The notes: generated by a model from the letters alone, not told the origin. Counted from the first letter of the stretch, positions 32,745 through 41,185 are shown. The stretch is 64,000 nt of DNA from a virus (IMGVR_UViG_3300022868_000014:32453-96452); one strand, 5' to 3'. Numbers and translations are program-made.

Positions 32745-32819
32745 GCTCTGGAAGCATAAATGGTGATGCAATCGGTTTGTACCCGATTTAAGGGAGTTCG
32801 ATTCTTCCCCGGAGCTCCA
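32745..32819 (+). tRNA. tRNA-Thr (UGU)
   Basis: Acceptor GCTCTGG/CCGGAGC, D-stem GCAT/ATGC, anticodon stem ATCGG/CCGAT with loop TTTGTAC (TGT), T-loop TTCGATT, encoded CCA. Confidence 0.88.
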
Positions 32820-32837
32820 GTTTAATAAGGAGAGAAT

Positions 32838-33359
32838 ATGAAGACACTACAACAGGTGATTAAAAAGGTTAAACCCGGACAGCTCCGTAAACTAGCCTTT
32901 AAATACTATGATGAAACCCACGATGGCTACGAGAAACTTCTTAAGCTACTACAGACCGTTCCTCCCGAAGACTCAAAGTTCTCTATTAGTATCTCTTATA
33001 TAGAGGAGGAATTTGATAGAACCCTTGAAGACTACGAGAAATACCACAATGTATCAGGCCATACCCCTGATGATCCTGACAATACTTACAGCATGAGCTT
33101 CTCTACATGGGCAGAGTGGGCAGGCATGGAAGTGGAGAAGGCTACCATTAAAAACTACAAAGCAGTGGAGATTGCTGTTCATTGTATTTATGAAATGACC
33201 TTCTATGGGTGGGACCCTAAAAAGATAGATGAAGTTAAGGTCGATTTAAAGGAGCGTTGTGATGAACTTGATAAGTGGATAGAGGAAGGGACACTTGACG
33301 AGCACACTATTACAATGGATGAGCTTTTTGATGAATTGGAATTGAAAAAAGACAAGTAG
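32838..33359 (+). CDS. Hypothetical acidic protein
   Basis: 173 residues with AAGGAG upstream. It is acidic and helical at both ends with an aromatic centre (STWAEWAGMEVE, YEMTFYGWDPKKIDEV). I have the impression of a widespread bacterial hypothetical family but cannot name it with confidence. It closes the tRNA island. Confidence 0.6.
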   Translation: MKTLQQVIKKVKPGQLRKLAFKYYDETHDGYEKLLKLLQTVPPEDSKFSISISYIEEEFDRTLEDYEKYHNVSGHTPDDPDNTYSMSFSTWAEWAGMEVEKATIKNYKAVEIAVHCIYEMTFYGWDPKKIDEVKVDLKERCDELDKWIEEGTLDEHTITMDELFDELELKKDK

Positions 33360-33424
33360 TGTTTTATATTACCAATAACAACATATTGTTATAATTTAAT
33401 TAAACTAAATAACAGGAGGATGCA

Positions 33425-34183
33425 ATGGCTGCCATTACACCTATCGTAAGAACCCACGTAAGCAACGTAACAAGAACAGATGTTAAATATGGTTGGTACC
33501 CACCACACGGATTGTATGTACCCGCCCGCGGCTGTGTAGTCGTAGATGGTGATGTTATGTCACTCTGCACTAAAGACACATTTAAACAGCTTCTACTTAA
33601 TGACCTTAGTAACAGGAGAGTCAAACTGTCACTCGAAGTGATTGCACAGAAAGGCGTATCCCTTAGAGCCGGCGACAAGACTGTTGCCCCTAAGATCCCT
33701 AAGGTTAAACCTGTAGAGAAGCCTGAGGTTAAGAAAGCCCAGCAAGAAGCAGACCTTAACGAAGAAGCCATTATAGACAAGCTAGCGAAGCTTGAAACCG
33801 GAGAAGAACCAGTGGAACCATTTTCAGAAACATTCAAGAACAAGACTATCGAAGAGATGAAACCCCCAATAACTAATATGTTCGGGGATGATTGGGAAAA
33901 GCAAAGCTCTAAGAAAGCTGACGTAGAGACTGTTGATATGTTCGGTGCCGACGCATTCGGTGACAAGGCTGACACAGTAGCAGACAAAGCCAGAGCAGTA
34001 GCTGCAGAGAAAGTAGCAGCCGTAGCAGCTGAGACAGAAGCGAAAGCAGCAGCCGTAGAGGCCGTAGCAGCAGCTAAAGATAAGAAAGCAGCTAGTATTG
34101 CTAAAGGTTTAGCTACCCGTAAAGCCAATGCAGCAAAGAAGGCCGCCGCATTAGCAGCAGATAAATTCGGAGACATGGAGTAA
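33425..34183 (+). CDS. Hypothetical protein with Ala/Lys-rich helical tail
   Basis: 252 residues behind AACAGGAGG. The N-terminal 70 residues form a beta-rich domain (VKYGWYPPHGLYVPARGCVVVDGD). The C-terminal third is a long Ala/Lys/Glu helix (AEKVAAVAAETEAKAAAVEAVAAAKDKKAAS). The latter may be a coiled coil or bind nucleic acid. Its strong ribosome site suggests abundant synthesis. Four bases separate it from the glycosyltransferase gene. Function unknown. Confidence 0.6.
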   Translation: MAAITPIVRTHVSNVTRTDVKYGWYPPHGLYVPARGCVVVDGDVMSLCTKDTFKQLLLNDLSNRRVKLSLEVIAQKGVSLRAGDKTVAPKIPKVKPVEKPEVKKAQQEADLNEEAIIDKLAKLETGEEPVEPFSETFKNKTIEEMKPPITNMFGDDWEKQSSKKADVETVDMFGADAFGDKADTVADKARAVAAEKVAAVAAETEAKAAAVEAVAAAKDKKAASIAKGLATRKANAAKKAAALAADKFGDME

Positions 34184-34187
34184 ACTT

Positions 34188-35690
34188 ATGACACAGGGAA
34201 TTATATATCTGAATCAGGGCGAGAAGTGCATGATCCGAATACTAGTGTCTGTGTTTTCATTACGCAAGCACTATGACGGACCTGTCTCTGTAATAGCTGT
34301 TGACGAGCAGAAACAATGGTTCGTTGATATCCTTAAGGACATGAACGTTGATATAGTGCCAGTCAAGAATATCCCGAAGATCCGGCCCCTAGTACGTAAA
34401 GCACGTTTACAGGAGAACAGTCCTTATGATGTTACCATGTTTATTGATGCTGACACCCTTATACTCCAGCCTATCGATGAGTACTTTGAGAAGATCAAAG
34501 AGTACAAGTTTTGTACAGGCGAGTTTGCAGGTTGGAAGACCAGCGGTGGTACTATGTCAAAGCGCATTAGGGGTTTTGGTAAAGTAGTACCTGACTATGT
34601 GAAGGGTGCCCTTTCCTACGGTAAAGCTACTAACACAGGTATCTTCGGCTTCACTAAAGATGCTGAGATACTTGATGAATGGAAATGGATTGCAGAAGAA
34701 GGTTGTAAGCAGAACTGCTCCCGCATACCTGATGAGGTAGGGTGCCAAATGCTCTTACATAAATATAGACACTGGCTTGCTCCTGTAGAGTGGGGTACAA
34801 GTGTTAAGTATGGTGCGCTTGGTGATAAGATTAAGATTGTTCATTACCATGGACGCAAACACGTAGCCCCTTTCCCTTTATGCAATCTATGGATACAGCA
34901 TTACTGGGAATTAAGATACAAGCTTAAAGGGAAACTACAGGAAGAGTTTAGTAAACCATGGCATGACCGGAGACTTAAGAGATATCTTGGTACGATCGGA
35001 TCTAATGTAACAGTGGTTACTGCTGTGAACGAGAAGTACCTTAATAGACTCGAGGCTAACCTCCCTCTATGGTTAAAGACTCAGGGTATCTATGAACACC
35101 CCATGGTCATATACGTAAACGGGATAGACATCGCGGATCCGAAATTGGACTTCGCGCGCAACCGGGCGACCCTCATCCCTTGGGACTTCCCTCAGGCAGC
35201 TAATACACGTGAGCTTATGCTTACAGCATTCGTATTAGGTACAGCCAAGGATATTAAGACCAAGTGGTGGTTGAAAGTCGATTGTGACACAACACCCAAA
35301 GAATCAGGTTATAAAGATTTCCAGTACACACTAGATATGCCTGATGAAGCCTGGGATAGGTCTATCTTCGGGAATAAGTGCGGTTATACTAAGAGCAAAC
35401 AATGCTATAACGAAAAACACTTTCTCAATACCTTGGATGAATGGTGGGAGGAGAAGACAGGCGAACCGCCTATGTTCCCACTTAATATTCCTTGGAGAGA
35501 AAAACATGGTCATTCAAGGCTTGCATCATTCATATGCCTACATAAAACGGTATTTGTGCAGAAGTATGCAGCTATGTGTGACGGTCGTTTACCTATCCCA
35601 AGTCACGACACGTTTTTATTTTACTGTGCGGAGCGTGGTAAGAGGGATAAGTGGGGTAGCACAAATTTTAAAAAGAGGTTTCAACCATGA
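34188..35690 (+). CDS. Two-domain glycosyltransferase (GT-A type)
   Basis: 500 residues. The N-terminal half has the GT-A pattern with DAD at residues 87-89 (TMFIDADTLIL), a region that would bind the nucleotide sugar with a metal ion. The second half begins near residue 272 with TVVTAVNEKYLNRLEANLPLWL and has DCD at 365-367 (WWLKVDCDTT), suggesting a second transferase-like domain. It opens a cassette with methyltransferase, cupin and another glycosyltransferase, overlapping the next small gene by ATGA. Likely modifies phage proteins, DNA or host surface; target unproven. Confidence 0.8.
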   Translation: MTQGIIYLNQGEKCMIRILVSVFSLRKHYDGPVSVIAVDEQKQWFVDILKDMNVDIVPVKNIPKIRPLVRKARLQENSPYDVTMFIDADTLILQPIDEYFEKIKEYKFCTGEFAGWKTSGGTMSKRIRGFGKVVPDYVKGALSYGKATNTGIFGFTKDAEILDEWKWIAEEGCKQNCSRIPDEVGCQMLLHKYRHWLAPVEWGTSVKYGALGDKIKIVHYHGRKHVAPFPLCNLWIQHYWELRYKLKGKLQEEFSKPWHDRRLKRYLGTIGSNVTVVTAVNEKYLNRLEANLPLWLKTQGIYEHPMVIYVNGIDIADPKLDFARNRATLIPWDFPQAANTRELMLTAFVLGTAKDIKTKWWLKVDCDTTPKESGYKDFQYTLDMPDEAWDRSIFGNKCGYTKSKQCYNEKHFLNTLDEWWEEKTGEPPMFPLNIPWREKHGHSRLASFICLHKTVFVQKYAAMCDGRLPIPSHDTFLFYCAERGKRDKWGSTNFKKRFQP

Positions 35691-35782
35691 AGTTATGCAG
35701 AATAGAGAGTTGTGCAGGTTCTTTTTATGCAAAAGATTTATGTAAGAAGCATTATACTAGATTACTCACAAGAGGCCTATAG
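35687..35782 (+). CDS. 31-residue cysteine-rich peptide
   Basis: ATG to TAG, overlapping the upstream stop by ATGA and with the next ATG directly after its TAG. CRIESC and LCKKHYTR resemble the C-x4-C..C-x2-H zinc knuckle often found in phage HNH proteins. Both overlaps support its translation. Function unknown. Confidence 0.55.
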   Translation: MKLCRIESCAGSFYAKDLCKKHYTRLLTRGL

Positions 35783-36385
35783 ATGCGTTATAACAAACAT
35801 TTCCACCAAAAGCGAGTCGGACATCCACGTTACCCTATTATGGCTGACGCGGTGCTTAAAAGCTATGCAACGGCGTTTCCTGATTTAATACTACCGGACA
35901 AGGTAGCGGATGTAGGCTGTTCAGTAGGTGCACACCTTAAAGCTATTAAAGATCTTGGCTTTGATTGTGAGACCCTGGGAATAGATTACAGCGTCAATAT
36001 AGATGACGTACTAGAAGAGGTTGATGTTTATTATAACTTAGATCTTACAAAGGCTATTAAGCATTCGGCATATGGTCATAGTGACATAGTAATATGCCAG
36101 GAAGTAGCAGAACATATTGAAGCAGAGCATACAGGTAAAGTATTGGATTTTATAACATCACTTGCCTTTGCTGCAGAAAGTCTGCTGGTATTCGGGGCTG
36201 CCCACCCAGGACAACCAGGTCGCCATCATGTAAATTGTCGAACAAAGGAGTTTTGGGCTAAGTGCTTAAAGAAACGAGGATGGGAATTAGATGAGGCAGC
36301 TACGGCAGTCTATTTGGAAGTATTAGCTAAAGGTGGAATTATAAAAGGATGTTACGTGGATAACACACAATGTTTCACAAGGTAG
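35783..36385 (+). CDS. SAM-dependent methyltransferase
   Basis: 200 residues. VADVGCSVGAH at residues 41-51 is the glycine-rich motif I of class I methyltransferases, followed by TLGIDYS (motif II acidic residue) and DIVICQEVAEHIE (motif IV-like). It resembles small-molecule or sugar methyltransferases encoded in glycosylation clusters. The neighbours are glycosyltransferases and a cupin, so it may methylate a sugar. Substrate unknown. Confidence 0.8.
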   Translation: MRYNKHFHQKRVGHPRYPIMADAVLKSYATAFPDLILPDKVADVGCSVGAHLKAIKDLGFDCETLGIDYSVNIDDVLEEVDVYYNLDLTKAIKHSAYGHSDIVICQEVAEHIEAEHTGKVLDFITSLAFAAESLLVFGAAHPGQPGRHHVNCRTKEFWAKCLKKRGWELDEAATAVYLEVLAKGGIIKGCYVDNTQCFTR

Positions 36386-36394
36386 GAGGATACC

Positions 36395-36742
36395 ATGATA
36401 AAGTCCGGAAAGTTCTGGGGCGAGACTAGCCCTATATTTAATAAGAACAATGTAGAGATACACCGCCTAACAGGTAAGCAGGGAGGATACTCTTCTGTGC
36501 ATAAGCATCATGCTAAGTACAATATGTTCCTTGTTGAAGAAGGGGAGATAAAGATTACAACATGGAAGGACGACTCAGGTAAACCAGATGAGACTATTCT
36601 CAACACAGGTGATACCTGCATAGTGCCTCCGGGATTGTTCCATAAGTTTGATGTAATGCATCACTGTGTAGTTTATGAGATCTATTGGGTAGAACTAGCG
36701 GTGGATGATATTGAACGTAAGGACCATGGAGGCGTAAAATGA
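36395..36742 (+). CDS. Cupin-fold protein, possible sugar epimerase/isomerase
   Basis: 115 residues behind TAGGAGG. HKHH at 36-39 with a Glu downstream (VEEGEIKI), and GDTCIVPPGLFHKF near 72-85 are the two cupin motifs for metal binding. Such small cupins often act on sugar nucleotides or regulate their enzymes. Being inside a glycosyltransferase cassette supports a sugar role. It overlaps the next gene by ATGA. Confidence 0.75.
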   Translation: MIKSGKFWGETSPIFNKNNVEIHRLTGKQGGYSSVHKHHAKYNMFLVEEGEIKITTWKDDSGKPDETILNTGDTCIVPPGLFHKFDVMHHCVVYEIYWVELAVDDIERKDHGGVK

Positions 36743-37473
36743 AGATTGAAATCGCAGTACAGACACATTTCTTCCAGCAGAGACTATGCTGGATGCTTTC
36801 ATCTATAAGGCAGCAGATCCTACCTGACGATTTGGAGCTGAGTGTATCTGTTGCATACATCCCAGGGCTTGGTACCCCGACAACAGAAGCTGTTACAGGC
36901 TTGTTTAAAGCTTTAGGTATGAAAATTAATGACTGCACCTATCCAGACCAATCTGAATTCCAATATAGAGGTTGGACACGCAATAGGCAGTTAGATGAGT
37001 GCGAAGCAGACTGGATCGTATACGCAGACACTGATATGGTGTACCCTCCTAGCTTCTTCGCCAAGACGGCCGAGAAGCTTAAGAACGAGTACAAGGATAA
37101 CCCCCACTGCCTATACAGCAGAAGGTTCTCTACAACATTACCGGAGACTAAGGAGCTTATGGGTAAATATAGTTATCCCTGTATAGTCCGTCAGGCGCAC
37201 GCGTATGCAACAAGACTTCCCGGTAAACTCAAGGGTAATGTAGGGGCAGGCTACTTCCAGATGGCTAATGTTAAACTATTAAAAGAAAACCATGGCTACT
37301 ACCAGATCCCCGGTAAGAAATTAGACCGCAGCTGGGATAGGGGTCAAAAAGCAAAGAGTGATATGCACTTCCGTAAAATGCTCGGTAGGGAGGCAATAGA
37401 TCTCCCCCTACAAATACATCTTCAACATGAAAGGGACTCCGACTTCGGAGAACATGTGGAGATACAAAGGTGA
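36739..37473 (+). CDS. Glycosyltransferase (GT-A type)
   Basis: 244 residues. DTD at 97-99 (WIVYADTDMVYPP) fits the metal/nucleotide site, preceded by RNRQLDECEADW, which resembles the region before it in family 2 enzymes. The N-terminus (IEIAVQTHFFQQRLCWMLSSI) matches the first strand and helix of the fold. It follows the cupin gene in the same operon. Confidence 0.78.
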   Translation: MKIEIAVQTHFFQQRLCWMLSSIRQQILPDDLELSVSVAYIPGLGTPTTEAVTGLFKALGMKINDCTYPDQSEFQYRGWTRNRQLDECEADWIVYADTDMVYPPSFFAKTAEKLKNEYKDNPHCLYSRRFSTTLPETKELMGKYSYPCIVRQAHAYATRLPGKLKGNVGAGYFQMANVKLLKENHGYYQIPGKKLDRSWDRGQKAKSDMHFRKMLGREAIDLPLQIHLQHERDSDFGEHVEIQR

Positions 37474-37477
37474 CCAT

Positions 37478-37693
37478 ATGAACTGTCCGGACTGTAAAGA
37501 CAGATGTAAATGTATTGACTCCCGTGACGCCTTGACCTATGGTCTGGGTGACGAGGATCTCCTTGATGATTCCCCTGTTAAGGAGAGGAAGTACGTTTGT
37601 AAGAATTGTGAACGTGTGTATATTACACAAGAATACATAGCGACTTCCTATAAAGGAAAGTCGAAAGATAAGAGACTTCAACCATCAAGGTGA
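37478..37693 (+). CDS. NrdR-like zinc-ribbon protein
   Basis: 71 residues from ATG 37478 (AAAGGTG upstream). MNCPDC..CIDSRDA..RKYVCKNCERVYITQEYI closely follows the zinc-ribbon half of NrdR (CPFC..VIDSR..RRREC..C..RFTTYE), the repressor of ribonucleotide reductase genes. The ATP-cone half is missing. It may act as a regulator or only share the fold. Confidence 0.6.
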   Translation: MNCPDCKDRCKCIDSRDALTYGLGDEDLLDDSPVKERKYVCKNCERVYITQEYIATSYKGKSKDKRLQPSR

Positions 37694-37744
37694 TGGCGGT
37701 GCACTTGTTATGCATCGAGAAACAATAACAAACAGGAGATTATT

Positions 37745-38704
37745 ATGCCTAGAATGACCCCTATGGGTAACGACAAGAACGACGAGACCTTCCTAAGGAA
37801 CTCACCCCGCGAATTCGGCCATGCAAACTTTGGATCAACTGTTCCGATGTTCTTCACGCGCTATGGTGCGCCTGTTGATATGATAGGACAATACTATGGA
37901 GCAACCTGCTTCCTGGTATCTAATGGTCCAAGCCTACTTAAGCTAGACCTTGAAAAGCTTAAACAACCCGGAGTTATGCTTATGTCCCTTAATAATGGTG
38001 CATCAACACTATTACAGAATGGTATCATACCTGACTTCTGGACATGCGTCGATCAACCAAGTAGATTCGTTAAGCAGATCTGGCTTAACCCTGCGATAAA
38101 GAAGTTTATTCCTACAGCAACCTTTGAGAAGGAACTATGGGATAACGAGGAATGGAAAACACTAAAGGACAGTATTGGTATTAAGTTCCCTAAGGACTGC
38201 CCCAATGTCATAGGGATTAAACGTAACGAGAAGTTCGCAGCACATAGGTTCTTCACAGAAGCCAGCTTTAATTGGGGGTGCCATAAAAAGTGGGGTGGTT
38301 GCCGTACGGTATTACTACCAGCTATACGTTTACCATATGTACTTGGTTTCCGTAAACTATGCCTGCTTGGTGTGGACATGAGTATGAACGAGACTGATAA
38401 GTATCACTTCGATGAAGGGCGTACTAAATCAGCTATTAACAATAATAATAATACATATAAGCGTATTATTACTGAATATGGCCCAGGTATACAGAAAGCC
38501 GCAAAGGAACTAGACTACCGTATAGTAAACTGTAACCCTGATAGTGGCTTAGATTGCTTCGAGCAGCAGTCCTTTGATGATGCCCTCAAAGAAGCAGTAA
38601 TACCATCCAACCCTATCAGCACAGCTGGTATGTATGTTGAATGGACCAAAAAGGTAGGTATGACTAAGGACCAGGCCCTCAAATCAACAGGCCATAGCAG
38701 TTGA
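37745..38704 (+). CDS. DUF115 / MAF-like protein, possible glycosyltransferase
   Basis: 319 residues with AACAGGAG upstream. VSNGPSLLKLDLEKLK at residues 58-73 and LNNGAST at 82-88, IPDFWTCVDQP, and VLGFRKLCLLGVDMS match the DUF115 group that includes 6-hydroxymethylpterin pyrophosphokinase-like (MptE) proteins and the motility-associated (MAF) proteins that glycosylate flagellin. In this context a transferase that adds a sugar to Ser/Thr residues is attractive, because a poly-serine virion protein is encoded next to it. Inference. Confidence 0.7.
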   Translation: MPRMTPMGNDKNDETFLRNSPREFGHANFGSTVPMFFTRYGAPVDMIGQYYGATCFLVSNGPSLLKLDLEKLKQPGVMLMSLNNGASTLLQNGIIPDFWTCVDQPSRFVKQIWLNPAIKKFIPTATFEKELWDNEEWKTLKDSIGIKFPKDCPNVIGIKRNEKFAAHRFFTEASFNWGCHKKWGGCRTVLLPAIRLPYVLGFRKLCLLGVDMSMNETDKYHFDEGRTKSAINNNNNTYKRIITEYGPGIQKAAKELDYRIVNCNPDSGLDCFEQQSFDDALKEAVIPSNPISTAGMYVEWTKKVGMTKDQALKSTGHSS

Positions 38705-38784
38705 AAAGTCCCCCTTCATACGATATAGTAGTGTAGATGATTATATGCATTTACAATTAATATTAGAATTAACAGGAGAAAAAT

Positions 38785-39102
38785 ATGGGTAACTCATTAA
38801 TATCCCACGGCGGTAACCCACCTGAGGGCTACGATGTAGCTACAACAGGTACAAGAGTCGCCACAAGACAGGTGCTCAGGAAATACTGGGCTGCTGTGAA
38901 CACATCAGATACAGCAATCTATTTAGCTTTATACCAGGTCGGTACAGGCGACACCAACACAGCTGTCGTAGGCAGTGGTATCTATCTTGCACCCAATGGC
39001 GGATCCTTTGAACTGAACAATGTCAATATGTACTATGACGAAATATGGGCAATCCATGATGGAACAGGTACAAAGAGACTCAGTGTACAACAGGGCCGGT
39101 AA
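38785..39102 (+). CDS. Hypothetical small virion-type protein
   Basis: 105 residues behind TTAACAGGAG. Beta-rich with Gly/Thr/Asn turns (AVNTSDTAIYLALYQVGTGDTNTAVVGSGIYLAPNGG), typical of small decoration or fibre-associated domains. It precedes the second decoration gene by a short interval. Unknown family. Confidence 0.6.
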   Translation: MGNSLISHGGNPPEGYDVATTGTRVATRQVLRKYWAAVNTSDTAIYLALYQVGTGDTNTAVVGSGIYLAPNGGSFELNNVNMYYDEIWAIHDGTGTKRLSVQQGR

Positions 39103-39127
39103 TTAAAATCCAATAACGGAGCCTATT

Positions 39128-39241
39128 GTGCTTAAAAGTGAAGATAAAGACGAGCTCAGCTTTACAGTGAGTGATGATTTATCAGGACTTTTACACCTAA
39201 GGATCAGCGCAGGCAGTAAGATAGAAGAACGAGAACTATAG
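39128..39241 (+). CDS. Possible 37-residue protein with GTG start
   Basis: GTG to TAG, with CGGAG before the start. The translation is acidic and plausible (SEDKDELSFTVSDDLSGLLHLRISAGSK). Support is only the ribosome site and composition, so it may not be real. Confidence 0.4.
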   Translation: MLKSEDKDELSFTVSDDLSGLLHLRISAGSKIEEREL

Positions 39242-39254
39242 TAGACACCTTTAT

Positions 39255-39283
39255 TTGAACTACGCGCCTACAACGTGTATTAT
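39255..39283 (+). promoter_or_regulatory. Sigma70-like promoter for the second decoration gene
   Basis: TTGAAC, 17-base spacer, TATTAT. Transcription would start about 45 bases before the ATG at 39338. Good spacing and an intergenic position. Confidence 0.65.
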
Positions 39284-39337
39284 ATAGATATGACGAAATA
39301 AACTTTAATATCCAGTAATTTAACAGGAGAAATAATA

Positions 39338-40123
39338 ATGGGTACACTAACACCAGCTCAAATGTTTGATCATACTTTGAACGTCATAAAAGGACCTTCA
39401 CTTATGCACAGACTAGACTTTAGAGCAGCACCGGCCGCTAGCGAAGCAATCGCTGCCGGATCTGTTTGTTCGATCAACGCCGCAGGGCAACTAATTGCTG
39501 GTTGTACCGTCGGAGCCGCAATGAATAGGCCTATGCCTATGTTCTCAATTCAGAACGTCGATGACTTTGATGCCAACTCGGACGTAGGCAATATAAGTGG
39601 TGGTGTTATGAGTGCGATCGTAGCAACAGGTGGATTTGAAATTGAAACTACAGAATATGATACAGCAGGTACATATAACCCCAATGACTTTCTAACAGCA
39701 GACGGAGTCAATACTGGCGACGTTAAACGCATGGTCGAGGCACCTTATGGAGGCCAAGTAGGCGTTGGTGTTGTAAGTGAAGGTACTAGTACCAATGCAG
39801 ACGGCAAATCAGTAATTCGCTTCTGGACAGTTTATCTACCAGGCGGAGCCGGTGGCTATGATAACAGCAGCTCAAGTAGCTCAGACATTCTGAATTACAG
39901 CTCAAGCAGCAGCAGCTCAAGTAGCACACTAGCTAAGAGTACAAGTAGCTTAAGCAGCTCAAGCAGCTCAAGCAGCTCAAGCAGTAGCACAGATGTTCTA
40001 GACTACAGCACAAGCAGTGTTAACAGCTCAAGCAGTACTTCAGAGGTCTTAGACTACAGTACAAGCAGTGATAACAGTGCAAGTACAGTAGGCAAGAGTA
40101 CAAGCAGTACTAGCGTACCATAA
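39338..40123 (+). CDS. Head decoration-type protein, copy 2, with poly-serine tail
   Basis: 261 residues. The first 176 are about 85% identical to the protein at 25679; many differences between the two genes are synonymous, so both are under selection. The extra C-terminal part (from about residue 176) consists of long Ser runs separated by short spacers (DILNYS, TLAKST, TDVLDYSTSS, SEVLDYSTSS). It would present a flexible tail from the capsid surface. It has its own promoter and AACAGGAG site, and lies next to glycosylation genes. Confidence 0.75.
   Translation: MGTLTPAQMFDHTLNVIKGPSLMHRLDFRAAPAASEAIAAGSVCSINAAGQLIAGCTVGAAMNRPMPMFSIQNVDDFDANSDVGNISGGVMSAIVATGGFEIETTEYDTAGTYNPNDFLTADGVNTGDVKRMVEAPYGGQVGVGVVSEGTSTNADGKSVIRFWTVYLPGGAGGYDNSSSSSSDILNYSSSSSSSSSTLAKSTSSLSSSSSSSSSSSSTDVLDYSTSSVNSSSSTSEVLDYSTSSDNSASTVGKSTSSTSVP
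39862..40110 (+). repeat. Serine-codon repeats (AGC/AGT/TCA), decoration copy 2
   Basis: Repeated AGCTCAAGC units encoding poly-Ser with DYS/KST spacers. Mixed Ser codons show selection for Ser or slippage followed by drift. Confidence 0.9.
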
Positions 40124-40144
40124 GCCAACAGATTAACAGTTAAT

Positions 40145-40162
40145 GCCCGGGTAAAACCGGGC
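40145..40162 (+). terminator. GC hairpin after decoration copy 2
   Basis: GCCCGG, loop GTAAAA, CCGGGC. A short strong stem after the stop; no T run follows, so termination is uncertain. Confidence 0.45.
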
Positions 40163-40195
40163 AACTAGCTTAAAGTGTTTAAGAGGGATATTGAG

Positions 40196-40648
40196 ATGGC
40201 ACCAAAAAAGCAACAAATAGTAACCACTGAAACCCAACTATTTGCTATAATGACCAAATTAGCGGACGCCCGAACTGACGCAGACGAGTCAGCCCATGAA
40301 GATATTAAGGATGCCCTTGCTAAACTTGATGAGAAGGTTGTTACATTAGATAAGTCTATAAGAGGCAATGGCGCCCCAGGAATTAAACAGGAACTGGTCT
40401 TATTACGTAAAGACGTAGATACCCACCTAGACGACTGTAAACAAAACGCAATGTCTACTAGATGGAAGGTCGGAATAATACTGGCCTCTATACTGGCCTC
40501 CATACCCGCTGTAGCTGCTTTCCGCCAATTACTCAGTATGGGTGATGCGGATGAAAAGATACACACAAAGGCGCTAGTACTGGAGATTATAAGAGATGTT
40601 ACTCGTTTACCTGTAGAGCTTGACCCTCCGAACCCCGACACACCATGA
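40196..40648 (+). CDS. Coiled-coil plus membrane-anchor protein (holin/XhlA-like)
   Basis: 150 residues from ATG 40196 (GAGGG upstream). Residues 15-85 are a charged coiled coil (DIKDALAKLDEKVVTLDKSIRG), then one membrane helix at about 91-108 (KVGIILASILASIPAVAAF). This layout resembles XhlA/hemolysin-type phage lysis proteins. A lipoprotein and a tail-anchored protein follow, so it may be a lysis cassette, though no endolysin is seen nearby. Confidence 0.6.
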   Translation: MAPKKQQIVTTETQLFAIMTKLADARTDADESAHEDIKDALAKLDEKVVTLDKSIRGNGAPGIKQELVLLRKDVDTHLDDCKQNAMSTRWKVGIILASILASIPAVAAFRQLLSMGDADEKIHTKALVLEIIRDVTRLPVELDPPNPDTP

Positions 40649-40878
40649 AGAAACTTTATTTAGGTATATTAGTACTCATACCCTTCTTACTGGTAGGGTG
40701 TATGGCTAATCCCCTTTATAAACCTTCCCTAAGACTAAACAAGCATGTATTACCTGAATATTATAAATATGTCCAAGATGATCCGAAACTAACCCAAGAA
40801 CAGAAAACGCGTAGACACAACGCATGTGATGATTATGGCAGATTACTCAAAGATTACGGAGAGACTGAAGGAGATTGA
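40645..40878 (+). CDS. Phage lipoprotein (possible outer spanin)
   Basis: 77 residues, ATGA overlap with the preceding gene. The N-terminal signal MKKLYLGILVLIPFLLVGC has a lipobox (LVGC) cut before Cys19. The mature part is 59 residues, charged and helical (LPEYYKYVQDDPKLTQEQKTRR). Spanin outer-membrane subunits are of this size; the identity is tentative. It suggests a Gram-negative host. Confidence 0.65.
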   Translation: MKKLYLGILVLIPFLLVGCMANPLYKPSLRLNKHVLPEYYKYVQDDPKLTQEQKTRRHNACDDYGRLLKDYGETEGD

Positions 40879-41185
40879 TTGGAAGCCTATAGCTGACAAA
40901 GCCCTGGATGTTCTTAAAGACACAAGCTCTGATGAGCTGACTGAGCTCTCCCCTGAAGATAGAACCCGCTATGAAGCGGCCGTAATGGATGTTGCACGCC
41001 TTACTATCCTACACATGACAGCTAACCAAGAAGAACGTGAACTCATAGAGAATGAAATGGGATTCGTTAAGATATCCATGGAGAGCATGGAAGCACGTAA
41101 TAATCTCTTTTCTTATCGTAAAACTGTAGAGATTATAGGTGCAATACTGGCCGCTACCATCGCTGTAGCACTTGCAGTAGCCTAA
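40829..41185 (+). CDS. Tail-anchored membrane protein
   Basis: 118 residues if started at ATG 40829 (40835 also possible; no ribosome site), overlapping the lipoprotein gene by about 50 bases in another frame. Helical charged body ending in one hydrophobic helix (VEIIGAILAATIAVALAVA) at the very C-terminus. It could be a holin partner or inner spanin-like protein; unproven. Confidence 0.55.
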   Translation: MIMADYSKITERLKEIDWKPIADKALDVLKDTSSDELTELSPEDRTRYEAAVMDVARLTILHMTANQEERELIENEMGFVKISMESMEARNNLFSYRKTVEIIGAILAATIAVALAVA

